Of a stretch of 64,000 bases of DNA, positions 1 to 9,473 are shown in pieces. Positions within the stretch are counted from its first letter, which is position 1, and each line of letters opens with the position of its first letter. The position numbers were made by a program, and so were the translations under genes. The stretch comes from Candidatus Moanabacter tarae (GTDB taxonomy: Bacteria > Verrucomicrobiota > Verrucomicrobiia > Opitutales > UBA2987): contig CP029803.1 of the NCBI GenBank assembly GCA_003226295.1, forward strand, positions 1,607,477-1,671,476. Reading direction: 5' to 3'. The notes under the pieces are model-generated. The model was not told the origin of the DNA. It was given only the letters and a program-made list of their open reading frames with translations, and did not search any database.

Positions 1-1795
1 TGATCCCAACTGTTTTTCCCGCAAAAATTCTTTCGATTTCGTCCGAACTGTGCTCAAGTAACCCACCATTCACATAGGTAGCCGATGCCAAGTAGGGAAG
101 CCCTCTTAATCCTTCAGGCGCCGAAAGTAAACCGCCTCCTAGGCGAATTTGGATATGGATCGTATCTTTTTCAAATTCCGTCTTCTTAAGATTAAGTCTA
201 ACATTATTTTTGAACCGAACCTGGCTCACATCGAGTTCTTCGAGGTAGACCCTTGAATCAATCTCGCCGAATTCTTCGTTGAACGAGTAAGCAAAGGCCT
301 TTAGTTCGCTCTCTTCCGGCCGCATAACAGGATCTCGCAGACTGGCTTCATACACAGCATTCACAACATCTTTCCCATCTTCAGCCTTGAGATTTCCCGC
401 CACAATCAATGACATGTTATTTAGGTTCCAGGCTCGTTTCAGCGCTCTCCGACATTCCTCAGGCGTCAGGTCACTTAGAACTGTTCGAACGAATTTAAGT
501 TCGTCTTCAGGACTCGTAAAGACTCGATGATTGCTGATGCTCCCCACCAAAGCCCTTGCCCTTTGCCGAGACTTTCGAGTAGGAGCTTCACGAACTGTTT
601 GCTCATGTGCATTGAGAATCTTTGCCTTTGCTTCCCCCATCTCTGCCTCTGTAAACCCGTGCTGGAGAGCCCTCCTACTTTCCCGCTCTGCCGTCTGCAA
701 GGCCCTTCGCCAATCCTTCTCTTTAGTAGTCAATTCCACACCCGTGATCTCAACAAAATCGAGCCAAGTGTAAGCATAGGACGATCCCTTGGAAAAGGGC
801 GCATCCTTCATTTTGGTCAGAATCTCGAAACGCCTCTCCAAAATGTTCGTGGCCATTTGCCGCAACAACTCTTCGCGCCTCCGCTTTGATGAATCCGGTT
901 GGAATACGAAAGGTCGCAAAGTCTGAATTGAAACCGTCACTGCCGGAGCCTCTGACTCTCTTATAAACTTCGCCCTTCGTCCGAATTCAGTTACTTGCCC
1001 CCAATCCGACTCCGGACTAACCAGTCGGTTTTTGAAAGTCGCGAAATGTTCCTCGATCTGTTTCTCAACTTCCAAAGGATCAACGTCACCAACCGCCACC
1101 AATACCATTCTCATGGGAGAATACCACTTGCTATAGAATCTTCGAAAATCCTTCTCGTTCAATTCTTCTAAAACCGCCTCTTCTCCAATGGGAAGCCGTT
1201 GTGATAGCTTTGCGTCTGGCAGCAAGAACATTATTTCTTTCTTGAAGAGCCGGAATTCAGCCGAATCACGCGATCGCTTTTCGCTTAAGATTACTCCACG
1301 TTCCCGGTCTATATGCTTAGATTCTAAGAGCAACCCGTCTGCATAATCCCGAAAAATGCGCAAGCCTTCATCCAGCATCTCCTTGTCGTTACTCGGCAGC
1401 TCCAGGTAATAAACCGTCTCGTCCCAAGAGGTGTGAGCGTTCGTGTCGGCACCAAAACTCATACCGAGTCTTTGAAGGTATTCAACTAATTCTCCGGCCT
1501 CGAAATTTCGAGAACCATTGAAAGCCATGTGTTCAAGAAAGTGGGCCAAACCTTTTTCGTCGTCTTTTTCCATAAGAGAGCCAACCTTAACTAGGAGCCG
1601 TAGACTCAACCTTTCTGGCGGCTCACCATGCGGCATGATAGCATACCGCATCCCGTTCTCTAACACCCCCCAATGTACCGCTTTATCGGCCTTTAAATCA
1701 CTTCCCTCATGAGCCCAATCTTTTTTTGCTTCCAGAATTGGTGCTAAGACAATGAAGATTGTTGTTGCCAGAACCAAACTCCGCTTTTTTTCCAT
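1..1795 (-). CDS. M16 family zinc metallopeptidase (insulinase/pitrilysin type), C-terminus cut by window edge
   Basis: The frame is open from the ATG at 1795 to base 1, so about 598 residues are visible and the C-terminus lies outside. A hydrophobic N-terminal segment (residues about 6-22) looks like a signal peptide, so the enzyme probably acts in the periplasm or outer membrane. The inverted zinc motif HxxEH appears as H85-F-L-E-H89, within KGLAHFLEHM, which defines the M16 catalytic half. Later segments look like the inactive M16 domains of the full-length family. An in-frame ATG at 1810 would add five residues (MKNDR). The ATG at 1795 is preferred because it falls one base after the stop of the upstream reading frame, which suggests translational coupling. 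Its specific peptide substrate is unknown. Confidence 0.88.
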   Translation of the reverse strand, partial: MEKKRSLVLATTIFIVLAPILEAKKDWAHEGSDLKADKAVHWGVLENGMRYAIMPHGEPPERLSLRLLVKVGSLMEKDDEKGLAHFLEHMAFNGSRNFEAGELVEYLQRLGMSFGADTNAHTSWDETVYYLELPSNDKEMLDEGLRIFRDYADGLLLESKHIDRERGVILSEKRSRDSAEFRLFKKEIMFLLPDAKLSQRLPIGEEAVLEELNEKDFRRFYSKWYSPMRMVLVAVGDVDPLEVEKQIEEHFATFKNRLVSPESDWGQVTEFGRRAKFIRESEAPAVTVSIQTLRPFVFQPDSSKRRREELLRQMATNILERRFEILTKMKDAPFSKGSSYAYTWLDFVEITGVELTTKEKDWRRALQTAERESRRALQHGFTEAEMGEAKAKILNAHEQTVREAPTRKSRQRARALVGSISNHRVFTSPEDELKFVRTVLSDLTPEECRRALKRAWNLNNMSLIVAGNLKAEDGKDVVNAVYEASLRDPVMRPEESELKAFAYSFNEEFGEIDSRVYLEELDVSQVRFKNNVRLNLKKTEFEKDTIHIQIRLGGGLLSAPEGLRGLPYLASATYVNGGLLEHSSDEIERIFAGKTVGI

Positions 1796-1796
1796 T

Positions 1797-2061
1797 CTAT
1801 CGTTCTTCATTGGTCTTTTTAGATACCTTGATCAAACGATCTACGGTTTCTTTTACAAAGCTTTTCCCTATACCCGGGATACCAAAACCCACACCTGAGA
1901 CTCTATCGTATGTAACGGTTAATTCCAGTCTTATAGCTATTCCCGTGCAAAGACACATCCATTTCTATCAATTTTGAATCTAGATCAATGATTCGGTCTA
2001 ATCTAAAATGTAAATTGCGTCGTCTGGCTTTCCAGCCTACACTCCTGAAAACGACTATTAA
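1797..2061 (-). pseudogene. Probable decayed small gene upstream of the M16 peptidase
   Basis: Two overlapping minus-strand frames each read like half of one protein. The upstream frame, from about 2061, contains LDRIIDLDSKLIEMDVSLHG and stops at 1903-1905. The downstream frame contains RLELTVTYDRVSGVGFG and then a basic, helical tail ending KKTNEER, with its stop at 1797-1799. Joined near 1925-1935 they would give a beta-strand-rich segment followed by a C-terminal helix, somewhat like the end of an SRPBCC/START-fold protein. That resemblance is only an impression. The stop is one base before the M16 ATG, as in an operon. It could be a frameshifted remnant, a 53-residue small protein (1797-1958), or chance. 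The remaining bases up to the waaA start at 2282 show nothing recognisable. Confidence 0.3.
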
Positions 2062-2281
2062 TTAAATCCGTGAAGTCACTTTAAAGTAAGGATGAAAAGA
2101 GAATAATCTGGGACCTCAAGCAACTGATTAATGAGAAAATTGGTGACGCAAAGATGCTTTAGTCACCTCAAGAAAAAGGTTACGCTATCTAGTACCCCAA
2201 ACGCACCAGATAATCAATCCCTTCATCCGCGAGCTGCAGAAATGAGTTACCGTAAATTCAAAATCTAAATCCGGCAGATAC

Positions 2282-3604
2282 TTGATCTGGTTTTACCGCA
2301 TACTATATTTCCCAACCTTAGCTCTGCTTCTACCTTCCTACCTTGTCCGTATGTGGCGGCGAGGTGGATATATCAAGGGATTCTTTGATCGTTTTGGGTT
2401 CATCCGTGTACCTGAACGAAACTCTGTCAAGGTGAAGCGAATCTGGCTTCAAGCCGTCAGTGTGGGCGAGCTACTAGCAATCCGACCCATTCTCGAATCC
2501 TTTGCAACGGATCCTACAATTGAGGTGGTCCTCACTACGACCACTAGCACCGGTATGAAAATTGCTCTCCAAAAATATTCTGGAATGGCCATCACCATCG
2601 GAATCTTCCCTCTGGACTTCTGGCTTTTCAGTCGTTCCGCTTGGTCCCATATACAGCCAGACACGGTAATCCTTACCGAAAGTGAACTTTGGCCCGAGCA
2701 CCTTCATCAAGCCCGAAGAAGAAGGGTCCCCGTAATCCTCATTAACGCTCGGCTTTCAGATCGATCCTACAAAATTTACAAAACTGTCCCTTTTTTAAGC
2801 AGAATACTTTTCAGACAAATTGATAAATTATTAGCTTCATCACAGCATGACTATGATCGGTTTCTCGATATTGGGGTGGAGTCCCCAAAAATTAGAGCTT
2901 TCGGAAATATCAAGTGCGATATACACGTTGAACCTCTCCTCTCTAAAGATAAGATCCGGAATTTGATGAGAGAATTCGGTTTTCAGACCGAAAATGAGGA
3001 AACCAGAACGCCCTTTATTATTCTCGGTGCTTCTACCTGGCCAGGCGAAGAAGAAGCGCTACTTGCGACATTAAAGACAGCCCTCAAAAATGGTATCAAC
3101 TGTCGCCTTGTCATCGTACCAAGACATCCCGAAAGACGAAAGGAGATCCAGACCGTCTTGGAAGGAAACAAACTTTCATTCCATTTCCGATCTGACACCA
3201 GAATAGCTCAGTCAAATACAATGATCTACGTAGGTGATACCATAGGAGAACTCAGATCCTTTATCCAAGCCTCCGATATTGTATTCGTTGGCCGAAGCCT
3301 TCCTCCCCATCGCGAAGGACAGACCCCGATCGAAGCTGCTGCGTATGGGAAACCTATTTTAACGGGTAAGGGGATGAGAAGTTTCCACGATATTAGTCAA
3401 TCTCTCATTGCCTGCGGTGGGGCACTCGAGGTTGAAAGCGCTCTTAACCTGAAGGAAGAAATCCTTCGCCTCCTGCAATCCGAGACTGAACGACGGGAAA
3501 TGGCAGAAGCCGCACTTCAATGGCATTCCTGCAATCAAGGCGCAACAATGAAGACAATCGACGAGGTCATGAATTTAATGCATTGCATAGACGTAAATAG
3601 ATGA
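2282..3604 (+). CDS. waaA: 3-deoxy-D-manno-octulosonic acid (Kdo) transferase
   Basis: This is a 440-residue protein of the GT30 family, which moves Kdo from CMP-Kdo onto lipid A precursors at the inner face of the cytoplasmic membrane. Family features seen are an N-terminal hydrophobic anchor (about residues 6-22), the GGYIKGFFDRFG segment, SVGELLA, TESELWPE, the NARLSDRSYK stretch, LGASTWPGEEE and VPRHPER in the C-terminal nucleotide-binding half. The length is typical (about 420-440). The start must be the TTG at 2282, because no ATG lies between it and the upstream in-frame stop at 2243. kdsD and kdsA, which make its substrate, lie at 34-36 kb rather than beside it. It stands alone, convergent with the aldolase gene, with a hairpin between the two. 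Confidence 0.93.
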   Translation: MIWFYRILYFPTLALLLPSYLVRMWRRGGYIKGFFDRFGFIRVPERNSVKVKRIWLQAVSVGELLAIRPILESFATDPTIEVVLTTTTSTGMKIALQKYSGMAITIGIFPLDFWLFSRSAWSHIQPDTVILTESELWPEHLHQARRRRVPVILINARLSDRSYKIYKTVPFLSRILFRQIDKLLASSQHDYDRFLDIGVESPKIRAFGNIKCDIHVEPLLSKDKIRNLMREFGFQTENEETRTPFIILGASTWPGEEEALLATLKTALKNGINCRLVIVPRHPERRKEIQTVLEGNKLSFHFRSDTRIAQSNTMIYVGDTIGELRSFIQASDIVFVGRSLPPHREGQTPIEAAAYGKPILTGKGMRSFHDISQSLIACGGALEVESALNLKEEILRLLQSETERREMAEAALQWHSCNQGATMKTIDEVMNLMHCIDVNR

Positions 3605-3720
3605 TTCGCAACTCGGTTTAATTCTTACGAAAACCCGTCTTTCAGGATGAAACTGATATTATCGCTTAGAAGGAATCTTCTGCGATCATTGCGAGACCAG
3701 ATGTTCCCTTTTCGACATAT

Positions 3721-3756
3721 GGCTCTGATTCTCCCCTAAATACAAGAATCAGAGCC
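3721..3756. terminator. Convergent hairpin terminator
   Basis: A perfect 12-bp inverted repeat (GGCTCTGATTCT at 3721-3732 with AGAATCAGAGCC at 3745-3756, loop of 12) lies between the ends of waaA (+) and the aldolase gene (-). It has no long T tract, so it is probably a shared bidirectional transcript end. Nothing else was seen in the 250-base gap. Confidence 0.6.
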
Positions 3757-3854
3757 AGTAGGTTTTCGATGGTGCCTGGAAATGTCTTTGGAGTGAAGGA
3801 TGTAAAGCTCTATTCTTCCAGGTTTTAGACGGGAAATCGCATGAGTTCGCTAGT

Positions 3855-5828
3855 CTAGATCACCCTTTCATTGCCCCCGTCTAAAGGAATTTGAGCACCC
3901 GTCGTCTTCGAGAACACAGGGCCAGCTACAGCACATACCATCCGAGCAACATCTTCGGCTAAAATCTCCGTCTTGAGCAAATTTCGTTTCTTATATTCCT
4001 CAATCGTGATTCCGTACCTATCGGCGGAACGCTGAAGCACCTCAGGTGTCCAAAGGTCAGTGTCAAATACCGCATCAGGATGGAGGACATTGACTCGAAT
4101 ACCGGAAGGTGCCAACTCAAGGGCTGCAACCCGCGCTAATTGGGTAAGTCCCGCTTTTGCAACCGAGTAGGAAGATGCGCCAGGACCAGGAGCATGAACA
4201 TTTCTCGAACCAATTATAACTACAGCTGATTCAATCCCATTCTTGAGGAAAGGAACGGCAAGTTGCAGCAACCTCTGATGGCTAGATAAATTCACCTCAA
4301 GGCTCTGCTCCCAACTCTCCTGAGTAAGGTCCTCGATCTCTGACCCAAGTGGGAATGCGCCTGCATTACTCACCAATATATCGAGACCTCCAAAAACGCG
4401 AATCGCTGTATCCACAGCAAATTGGAGGTCCTCTCTTTTAGTAACATCACAACGGAGCCCCAAGATGCCCGGTTCGGAAAAGAGCGATTCAATAACTGGG
4501 TTGATATCGAGTCCGACTACTACCGCTCCCTGAGCCTTCAATTCACGCGAGCAAGCTAAGCCGATCCCCGATGCGGCTCCTGTTATTAAAGCGATCTTGC
4601 CCTGCAGAGGAAACGCGCCACTTCTTTCCTTCAGTTTTGCCTGTTCGAGCTCCCAATACTCCATCTCGAAAAGTTCCTTTTCTGGCAGAGCTCGCCAACC
4701 ACCAACTGCCTCCGCCAATTGAATAGTAGGAACAGTATGAGCCACAATATCTCCAATGACCCGACACTCTTTGATGTCGTTACCAAAGACTACCGTTCCC
4801 CTCCTTTTCCAGATCGCGTAACGGGGTGCGGGATCGAGACGTTTCAATCTTCCATTACTATTTCGGTGAAAATACTCTTTATATCCATTAGCAAATGCCT
4901 CGATTGCGGAATCAATTTCGTCCTCAATAATAACAGGAATACTCTTCGTTCGTATAACATGATCCGGAGTCAGAGGCCCCCTAGTTGCTACCGATTCAAT
5001 ATTATCTAGACAACTGTATCCCACAGCTTCGGGACTATGTCCTAAAACTGCTAGAACGGGTTCTCCGCGTACTCTGGACACCGCCTTCCTCATCTGTGAA
5101 AGTCCGAGTAAGTCCTCCTCCATTTCTTCAACTAGGTGAATAAATTTACTCCCTGTCTTATCCCTGAGAAAATTCTCGGCCATCGAAACCAGATCGATCA
5201 TCATGTCGTAGCTTGTCTTTACATCGTCATGAAAGGTGAATATCCCATGCTTCATGAGGACGAGACCATCTAGTTTTGAGAAGTCGACACCTCGAGTCAT
5301 CTCGTATACTTTCCGCGCCAAATCAAACCCTGGCATCACGTAAGGTATGATCAAGACTCGATCACCATAAAGTTCCTCTACCCTCTTTTCTCCATCGTCA
5401 TTATTGGTGAGAGCAATGACAGCATCGGCGTGAGTATGATCGACAAACTTCTGTGGAATGATAGCATGAAGTATCGCCTCGACTGAAGGATTTGGTGCTT
5501 TAGGGTCGAGCATTGCTGCCCGTTGCTGAAGCACCATGTCAGCATCGCTGAGCTTTTGCAGTTTCACCATCCTGACCAGCACATCCATTCGTACCGGCGC
5601 GAAGCCCTCTGTCTCAATAGTCTCCAAATCCCACCCACTTCCTTTGACATAGAGAAGATTGATTGGGTCCCCAAAGAAATCCTTCTTGAGGATCTTCACT
5701 GAAGTATTCCCACCCCCATGAAGAACCAACTCTGATTCGCCCCCTAAAAGTCGGGATGTGTAGACCCGAAGTTTCAGTAAATCGCCTTCACAGAAAGCTG
5801 CTTCTTTTTCCACCCATCGATTTTTCAT
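3855..5828 (-). CDS. Bifunctional class II aldolase / short-chain dehydrogenase (RhaD-like)
   Basis: This 657-residue protein has two enzymes in one chain. The N-terminal class II aldolase domain (about 1-240) has the phosphate loop HGGGNTS at 37-43, the acid in PSVEAILHA (E117) and zinc histidines H131, H133 and H194. The C-terminal short-chain dehydrogenase (about 408-657) has the NAD(P) motif TGAASGIG at 416-423, NAG at 488-490 and the catalytic S541, Y554 and K558. This architecture is known from rhamnulose-phosphate aldolase/lactaldehyde dehydrogenase fusions, where the aldehyde released by the aldolase is oxidised. The exact sugar cannot be read from the sequence, and no rhamnose kinase or isomerase lies nearby. 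It has its own ATG start and is divergent from lexA. Confidence 0.9.
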   Translation of the reverse strand: MKNRWVEKEAAFCEGDLLKLRVYTSRLLGGESELVLHGGGNTSVKILKKDFFGDPINLLYVKGSGWDLETIETEGFAPVRMDVLVRMVKLQKLSDADMVLQQRAAMLDPKAPNPSVEAILHAIIPQKFVDHTHADAVIALTNNDDGEKRVEELYGDRVLIIPYVMPGFDLARKVYEMTRGVDFSKLDGLVLMKHGIFTFHDDVKTSYDMMIDLVSMAENFLRDKTGSKFIHLVEEMEEDLLGLSQMRKAVSRVRGEPVLAVLGHSPEAVGYSCLDNIESVATRGPLTPDHVIRTKSIPVIIEDEIDSAIEAFANGYKEYFHRNSNGRLKRLDPAPRYAIWKRRGTVVFGNDIKECRVIGDIVAHTVPTIQLAEAVGGWRALPEKELFEMEYWELEQAKLKERSGAFPLQGKIALITGAASGIGLACSRELKAQGAVVVGLDINPVIESLFSEPGILGLRCDVTKREDLQFAVDTAIRVFGGLDILVSNAGAFPLGSEIEDLTQESWEQSLEVNLSSHQRLLQLAVPFLKNGIESAVVIIGSRNVHAPGPGASSYSVAKAGLTQLARVAALELAPSGIRVNVLHPDAVFDTDLWTPEVLQRSADRYGITIEEYKKRNLLKTEILAEDVARMVCAVAGPVFSKTTGAQIPLDGGNERVI

Positions 5829-6211
5829 TTATCCATATCCTTGAGGGATAAGTTTAGTTCTATTGATACGCCTTCAACTCTTTTCAATCACCCACAATCT
5901 TAGGAATCAAACTCTAGTCCACAAGACCATCTGATAATCCATCTCATAATAAGGAATAATCACTTAGTCGGAAACAACACCCTCTCATTTACTCCTACAA
6001 GAAAGTTGCTTTAGAAGCCTACGCAACACACTCTCTGCTCAATAGTCTTATCACACCTACCTCAAGCGTATTCACATCATCGAAACAAATTTCAATTTCA
6101 GACCATACCTGAGACCCGGGAGACAACTGATGTCATTTCCAGGGCGAAAACACTAATTTCGATGTCACCCGTAACCGGAAAATAGAATTGAGGAGCTGAT
6201 ATTCTAGCCGC
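5829..6211. other. Divergent intergenic region, no gene seen
   Basis: The 383 bases between the aldolase gene (-) and lexA (+) are A+T-rich with stops in all frames and no convincing small ORF. They should hold the aldolase promoter. The lexA promoter begins right at the end of this stretch. Confidence 0.6.
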
Positions 6212-6240
6212 TTGACACTGAACAGTTGTTTATCTATACA
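6212..6240 (+). promoter_or_regulatory. lexA promoter with probable LexA operator inside the spacer
   Basis: A TTGACA -35 box (6212-6217) and a TATACA -10 box (6235-6240) are exactly 17 bases apart. The palindrome GAACA-GT-TGTTT (6220-6231) fills the spacer and matches the GAAC-N4-GTTC type of LexA box at all but the last base. A second reading, TGTTT-ATCT-ATACA (6227-6240), resembles the TGTTC-N4-GAACA motif I recall for Verrucomicrobiota, with three mismatches. Either would block RNA polymerase and give autorepression. The expected transcript start is near 6247, only about four bases before the ATG. Confidence 0.75.
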
Positions 6241-6250
6241 TTTGTCCATC

Positions 6251-6886
6251 ATGCAGGAATTGACAATTCGTCAACAGGAAATTCTTGGCTATATCCAACT
6301 CCACATGCGGACCCAAGGCACCTGGCCAAGCTTTCGCGAAATCCAGTCCCATTTTGGGTTCTCCAGCACCAACGCTGTTATGGGACACCTTCGTGCACTG
6401 GAGAAAAAAGGTTACATTAGCCGAGTACCCGGACAAGCTCGTACCTTCAGGATAACGATGGAACTAGAAGAAGATCATCTCCCCGTTGAAGCCAAGGAGG
6501 TCGTCGACATTCCAATCTTTGGGGCTATTGCTGCTGGTTATCCAGATGGGGTGGAGTCAAGCGGCGAAATTGGGAGGCTCCAAATCGATGCCGAAACGGC
6601 TGGGATACGTCGAGCCCGCCGAGCATTTGCCCTCAAGGTAGCGGGAATTAGTATGGTCGATGCTGGTATTCACGATGGGGATGTTGTTATCTTAGAACAA
6701 CGTCCTCCTCAAAATGGCGATATTGTGGCTGCACTTATAGACGGTGAAACCACCTTGAAGCGCTTTATCAAAAAAATTGGGCATGCTCCATATCTAAAGG
6801 CCGAGAATAAACGATATCCAAAACTGTACCCTGTCTCCGAATTGATCATCCAAGGGGTGGCTAAAGCCTTTGTAAGGAATTTGTGA
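6251..6886 (+). CDS. lexA: LexA SOS repressor
   Basis: This is a 211-residue repressor of the SOS response with self-cleavage activity. The N-terminal winged helix (1-70) includes the recognition region SFREIQSHFGFSST. The C-terminal S24 peptidase domain has the cleavage site A95-G96 in AIAAGYPDG, the nucleophile S134 in AGISMVDAG and the general base K170 in TTLKRF. The start was set at the ATG at 6251. An in-frame TTG at 6212 would add 13 residues, but it is the -35 box of the promoter and cannot be transcribed from there. No Shine-Dalgarno sequence precedes the ATG, which fits an almost leaderless message. No other SOS gene is adjacent. Confidence 0.95.
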   Translation: MQELTIRQQEILGYIQLHMRTQGTWPSFREIQSHFGFSSTNAVMGHLRALEKKGYISRVPGQARTFRITMELEEDHLPVEAKEVVDIPIFGAIAAGYPDGVESSGEIGRLQIDAETAGIRRARRAFALKVAGISMVDAGIHDGDVVILEQRPPQNGDIVAALIDGETTLKRFIKKIGHAPYLKAENKRYPKLYPVSELIIQGVAKAFVRNL

Positions 6887-6937
6887 GTTCAGATCTTTTC
6901 CGAAACCCCTATTTCTTGACGAATCATCTCGACAAAA

Positions 6938-6956
6938 TAGAACCTCATGGGTTCTA
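6938..6956 (+). terminator. Hairpin after lexA
   Basis: A perfect 7-bp stem, TAGAACC / GGTTCTA with a 5-base loop, lies 52 bases after the lexA stop. It lacks a T tract, so this is a weak terminator call. Confidence 0.35.
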
Positions 6957-7123
6957 ACCATCAGTTCCCGTCCATTCAGGCCCTAGAACCTGAACGCCTA
7001 AAGAATCCGTTTCCTGTACAGAACTATCAATACCTTACCGGATTTTAATTCTATCTTACAGGGGAGATGCACAATTCTGAGATCCTACCTATAGGAGCTC
7101 TGGTAAATTCTTTATTATACCGG

Positions 7124-8923
7124 ATGAAAAGACTCCTTTGGGCAGCCTTTCTGATTCTGGCAACTTCAGGCCTCTGGGCAACTAATGAAAAAAATTTTTC
7201 ATTACGAACTGAAAAGCACGCCTCACCAGAAATGGTCTTAAAGCAAGCTGAAAAAGCATTTCAGCTCGATCAGTATGAAGAGGTACGGCTTGCTCTGCAG
7301 GCCCTTTCCAAGATGCGGCATCCCCAAGCCCGGACCTGGCTAGGTTTCATGTTGGCCCTTGGGCTTGGCGGTGATATCGATCAAAAAAAGTCAAAAAAAC
7401 TTCTCATGGCAGCGGCGCGCTCCGGCAGTGCGCCTGCGGCCAGATATCTCATTTGGAAATTTGACGCTGGGGATATAGACTCTACAGACGAGGACGAAGC
7501 CGATGAGATTCGAACGCTCTCTCGTAAGAATACAAAAGGCTTAGGGATTACCCACTTTGGCTGGATGGTAGTCGACGGAGAGTCTTTTCGAAACAACTAC
7601 CAAAATACTCTCGATTATATCAGTGGGTTAGCGAAAAAGGACATTCGCTGGGCTCAGTACAACATGGGAGTTATCTATGAAGAAGGTAGAGGCGTTCCTA
7701 CAGATATGAAAGAAGCTCTAATCTGGTACAAAAAAGCGGCAGATAATGGGCACAATAAAGCTCAGTTCCGAATCGGCAAGTTCCACCAGGATGCCTATTT
7801 CGGCAAACCAGATTTCAAAGCAGCCGTCAAATGGTACAAAAAAGCAGCTAACCAGGACCACATTTCCGCCGATACTCATCTCGCCCATCTCTATGCGAAT
7901 GGTCGAGGGGTTGATCGGAGCGATCGTTTGGCCCTCCGACATTATCGAAAAGCAGCCATCCGAGGTGATGTAGAAGCACAGAGCGAATTAGGCTATTGGT
8001 ACAAAACCGGAAGAGAAGTTGATGAGGACCCACTTCAGTCGATCTATTGGCTCGAATTAGCAGCTAAAAATGGCGACCTCAGGTCTCAAACGCAGTTGGG
8101 CCAGCTCTACCTCGGAGGGCAAGGGGTAAATGGTGATTCTGACAAGGCGCTCTATTGGTTGGAGAAAGCCGCCAAAAGGAAATCCCCAGCCGCTCTCTAC
8201 GCCCTTGGTGAGATGTACTGGAGAGGTCTAGGAATCGGAGAGGACAAAGAAGCCGCTTTCGAACTTTATCTGCGTGCTGCCAAATTGGGTGAACCCGGAG
8301 CCCAGACGATGGTCGCCATCTATTATACCCAAAACTTGAATAATCCGCCAGCTATGGAAGAGGCGGTAAAATGGATGGAAAGAGCAGCCGGCCAGGGTTA
8401 CCCGGAAGCTGAGTACCAACTTGCCCTCTGGTTCCAACAGGGCTTTGGCCTTCCCAAAGACACTAGCCAATTTATCGAATTGCTTGACCGTGCCGCTACC
8501 CAAGGAGTCCTCCAAGCCCAGGTACTTCAGAAACATATTAATTTATCCGATAAGACTATCGACGAAGCAGTCGCTCAGCATTTCAAATTTATTCAGTCTC
8601 GCTACGCTTCCCAAAAATATCTGGAATTGACCGCCGAAGAAACTAAATTCAACGTAGATTTAAAAAATCGACCTCCTCAGCCCATTCATGTACACTCTCC
8701 CAGGTACCCAATTCATCTTGAAGGCACAGATCTCCACGGTACCGTTACAGTAATACTCCTCGTTAATGAAAATGGTTTCGTTTCGGAAGCCTCTGTGGAA
8801 AAATCTTTTCACCCCGACTTTGAGCAACCGACCCTTGATGCTATTAAACAATGGCGCTTTAACCCTGCCCTTCGTGACGGCACACCAATCGTCAAGGAAA
8901 TTCGCGTCCCAATCAAATTTTAG
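7124..8923 (+). CDS. Secreted Sel1-repeat protein with C-terminal TonB domain
   Basis: The ATG at 7124 gives 599 residues starting with a clear signal peptide (MKRLLWAAFLILATSGLWA). An ATG at 7067 would add 19 residues that spoil the signal, so 7124 is preferred. The middle is a long run of Sel1-like tetratricopeptide repeats of about 36 residues, recognised by repeated A-x-x-G-x-x-x-A-Q-x-x-L-G and W-Y-x-K-A-A patterns. The last 80 residues form a TonB_C domain (HGTVTVILLVNENG, then AIKQWRFNPAL). It is probably a periplasmic scaffold that contacts the envelope. TonB_C here lacks the usual N-terminal TonB transmembrane anchor, so classical energy coupling is unlikely. It stands alone between lexA and tRNA-His. 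Confidence 0.85.
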   Translation: MKRLLWAAFLILATSGLWATNEKNFSLRTEKHASPEMVLKQAEKAFQLDQYEEVRLALQALSKMRHPQARTWLGFMLALGLGGDIDQKKSKKLLMAAARSGSAPAARYLIWKFDAGDIDSTDEDEADEIRTLSRKNTKGLGITHFGWMVVDGESFRNNYQNTLDYISGLAKKDIRWAQYNMGVIYEEGRGVPTDMKEALIWYKKAADNGHNKAQFRIGKFHQDAYFGKPDFKAAVKWYKKAANQDHISADTHLAHLYANGRGVDRSDRLALRHYRKAAIRGDVEAQSELGYWYKTGREVDEDPLQSIYWLELAAKNGDLRSQTQLGQLYLGGQGVNGDSDKALYWLEKAAKRKSPAALYALGEMYWRGLGIGEDKEAAFELYLRAAKLGEPGAQTMVAIYYTQNLNNPPAMEEAVKWMERAAGQGYPEAEYQLALWFQQGFGLPKDTSQFIELLDRAATQGVLQAQVLQKHINLSDKTIDEAVAQHFKFIQSRYASQKYLELTAEETKFNVDLKNRPPQPIHVHSPRYPIHLEGTDLHGTVTVILLVNENGFVSEASVEKSFHPDFEQPTLDAIKQWRFNPALRDGTPIVKEIRVPIKF

Positions 8924-9087
8924 TAGTCGGTGTACTACCCTGATTAAATTGTTAGAAGCATACAAAAATAAGGTCAGCGTCATCTGGTGTCAGAGTATTC
9001 GTCGTAGAGGAATCCATCCTAGCTGCATGATTGACAAAGCCTCCATTTCCTATACCTCTCACCCCTTCGAACGGGAAAATCCGTAGT

Positions 9088-9116
9088 TTGAATGCTATAT
9101 TCTTTTCTGCTATTAT
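9088..9116 (+). promoter_or_regulatory. Promoter of tRNA-His
   Basis: TTGAAT (9088-9093), a 17-base spacer and TATTAT (9111-9116) form a good sigma-70 type promoter. The expected start near 9123 is about 36 bases before the mature tRNA. Confidence 0.6.
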
Positions 9117-9158
9117 ATTATTCTCCAATAAGGATCATTTAAGAGAAGAATACAATGT

Positions 9159-9236
<78 letters not shown>

Positions 9237-9473
9237 CCTAGGGTAAGGGAAGATCAAAATTTCAAATGCCCGATTCTCCTAGCTAGATCAGTTACAGCAG
9301 CGTCAATTGTTATTTCTTTGTCCCAAGACGGTCCTGCGCTAGAGCCTCTCACAGTGATAAGGAAACAATTTTAGTATCTGTAAATACCATCTCCAATTTG
9401 GAACGAGACGGATCTGCAGAACATTCTCCACCTTAATTTTCTCGACCATGATCGGATCATTCTGGGAGAATCT

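Noticed and set aside
6212-6250. Upstream TTG start for LexA adding 13 residues
   Set aside because: The TTG is part of the -35 TTGACA box and lies upstream of the expected transcript start.
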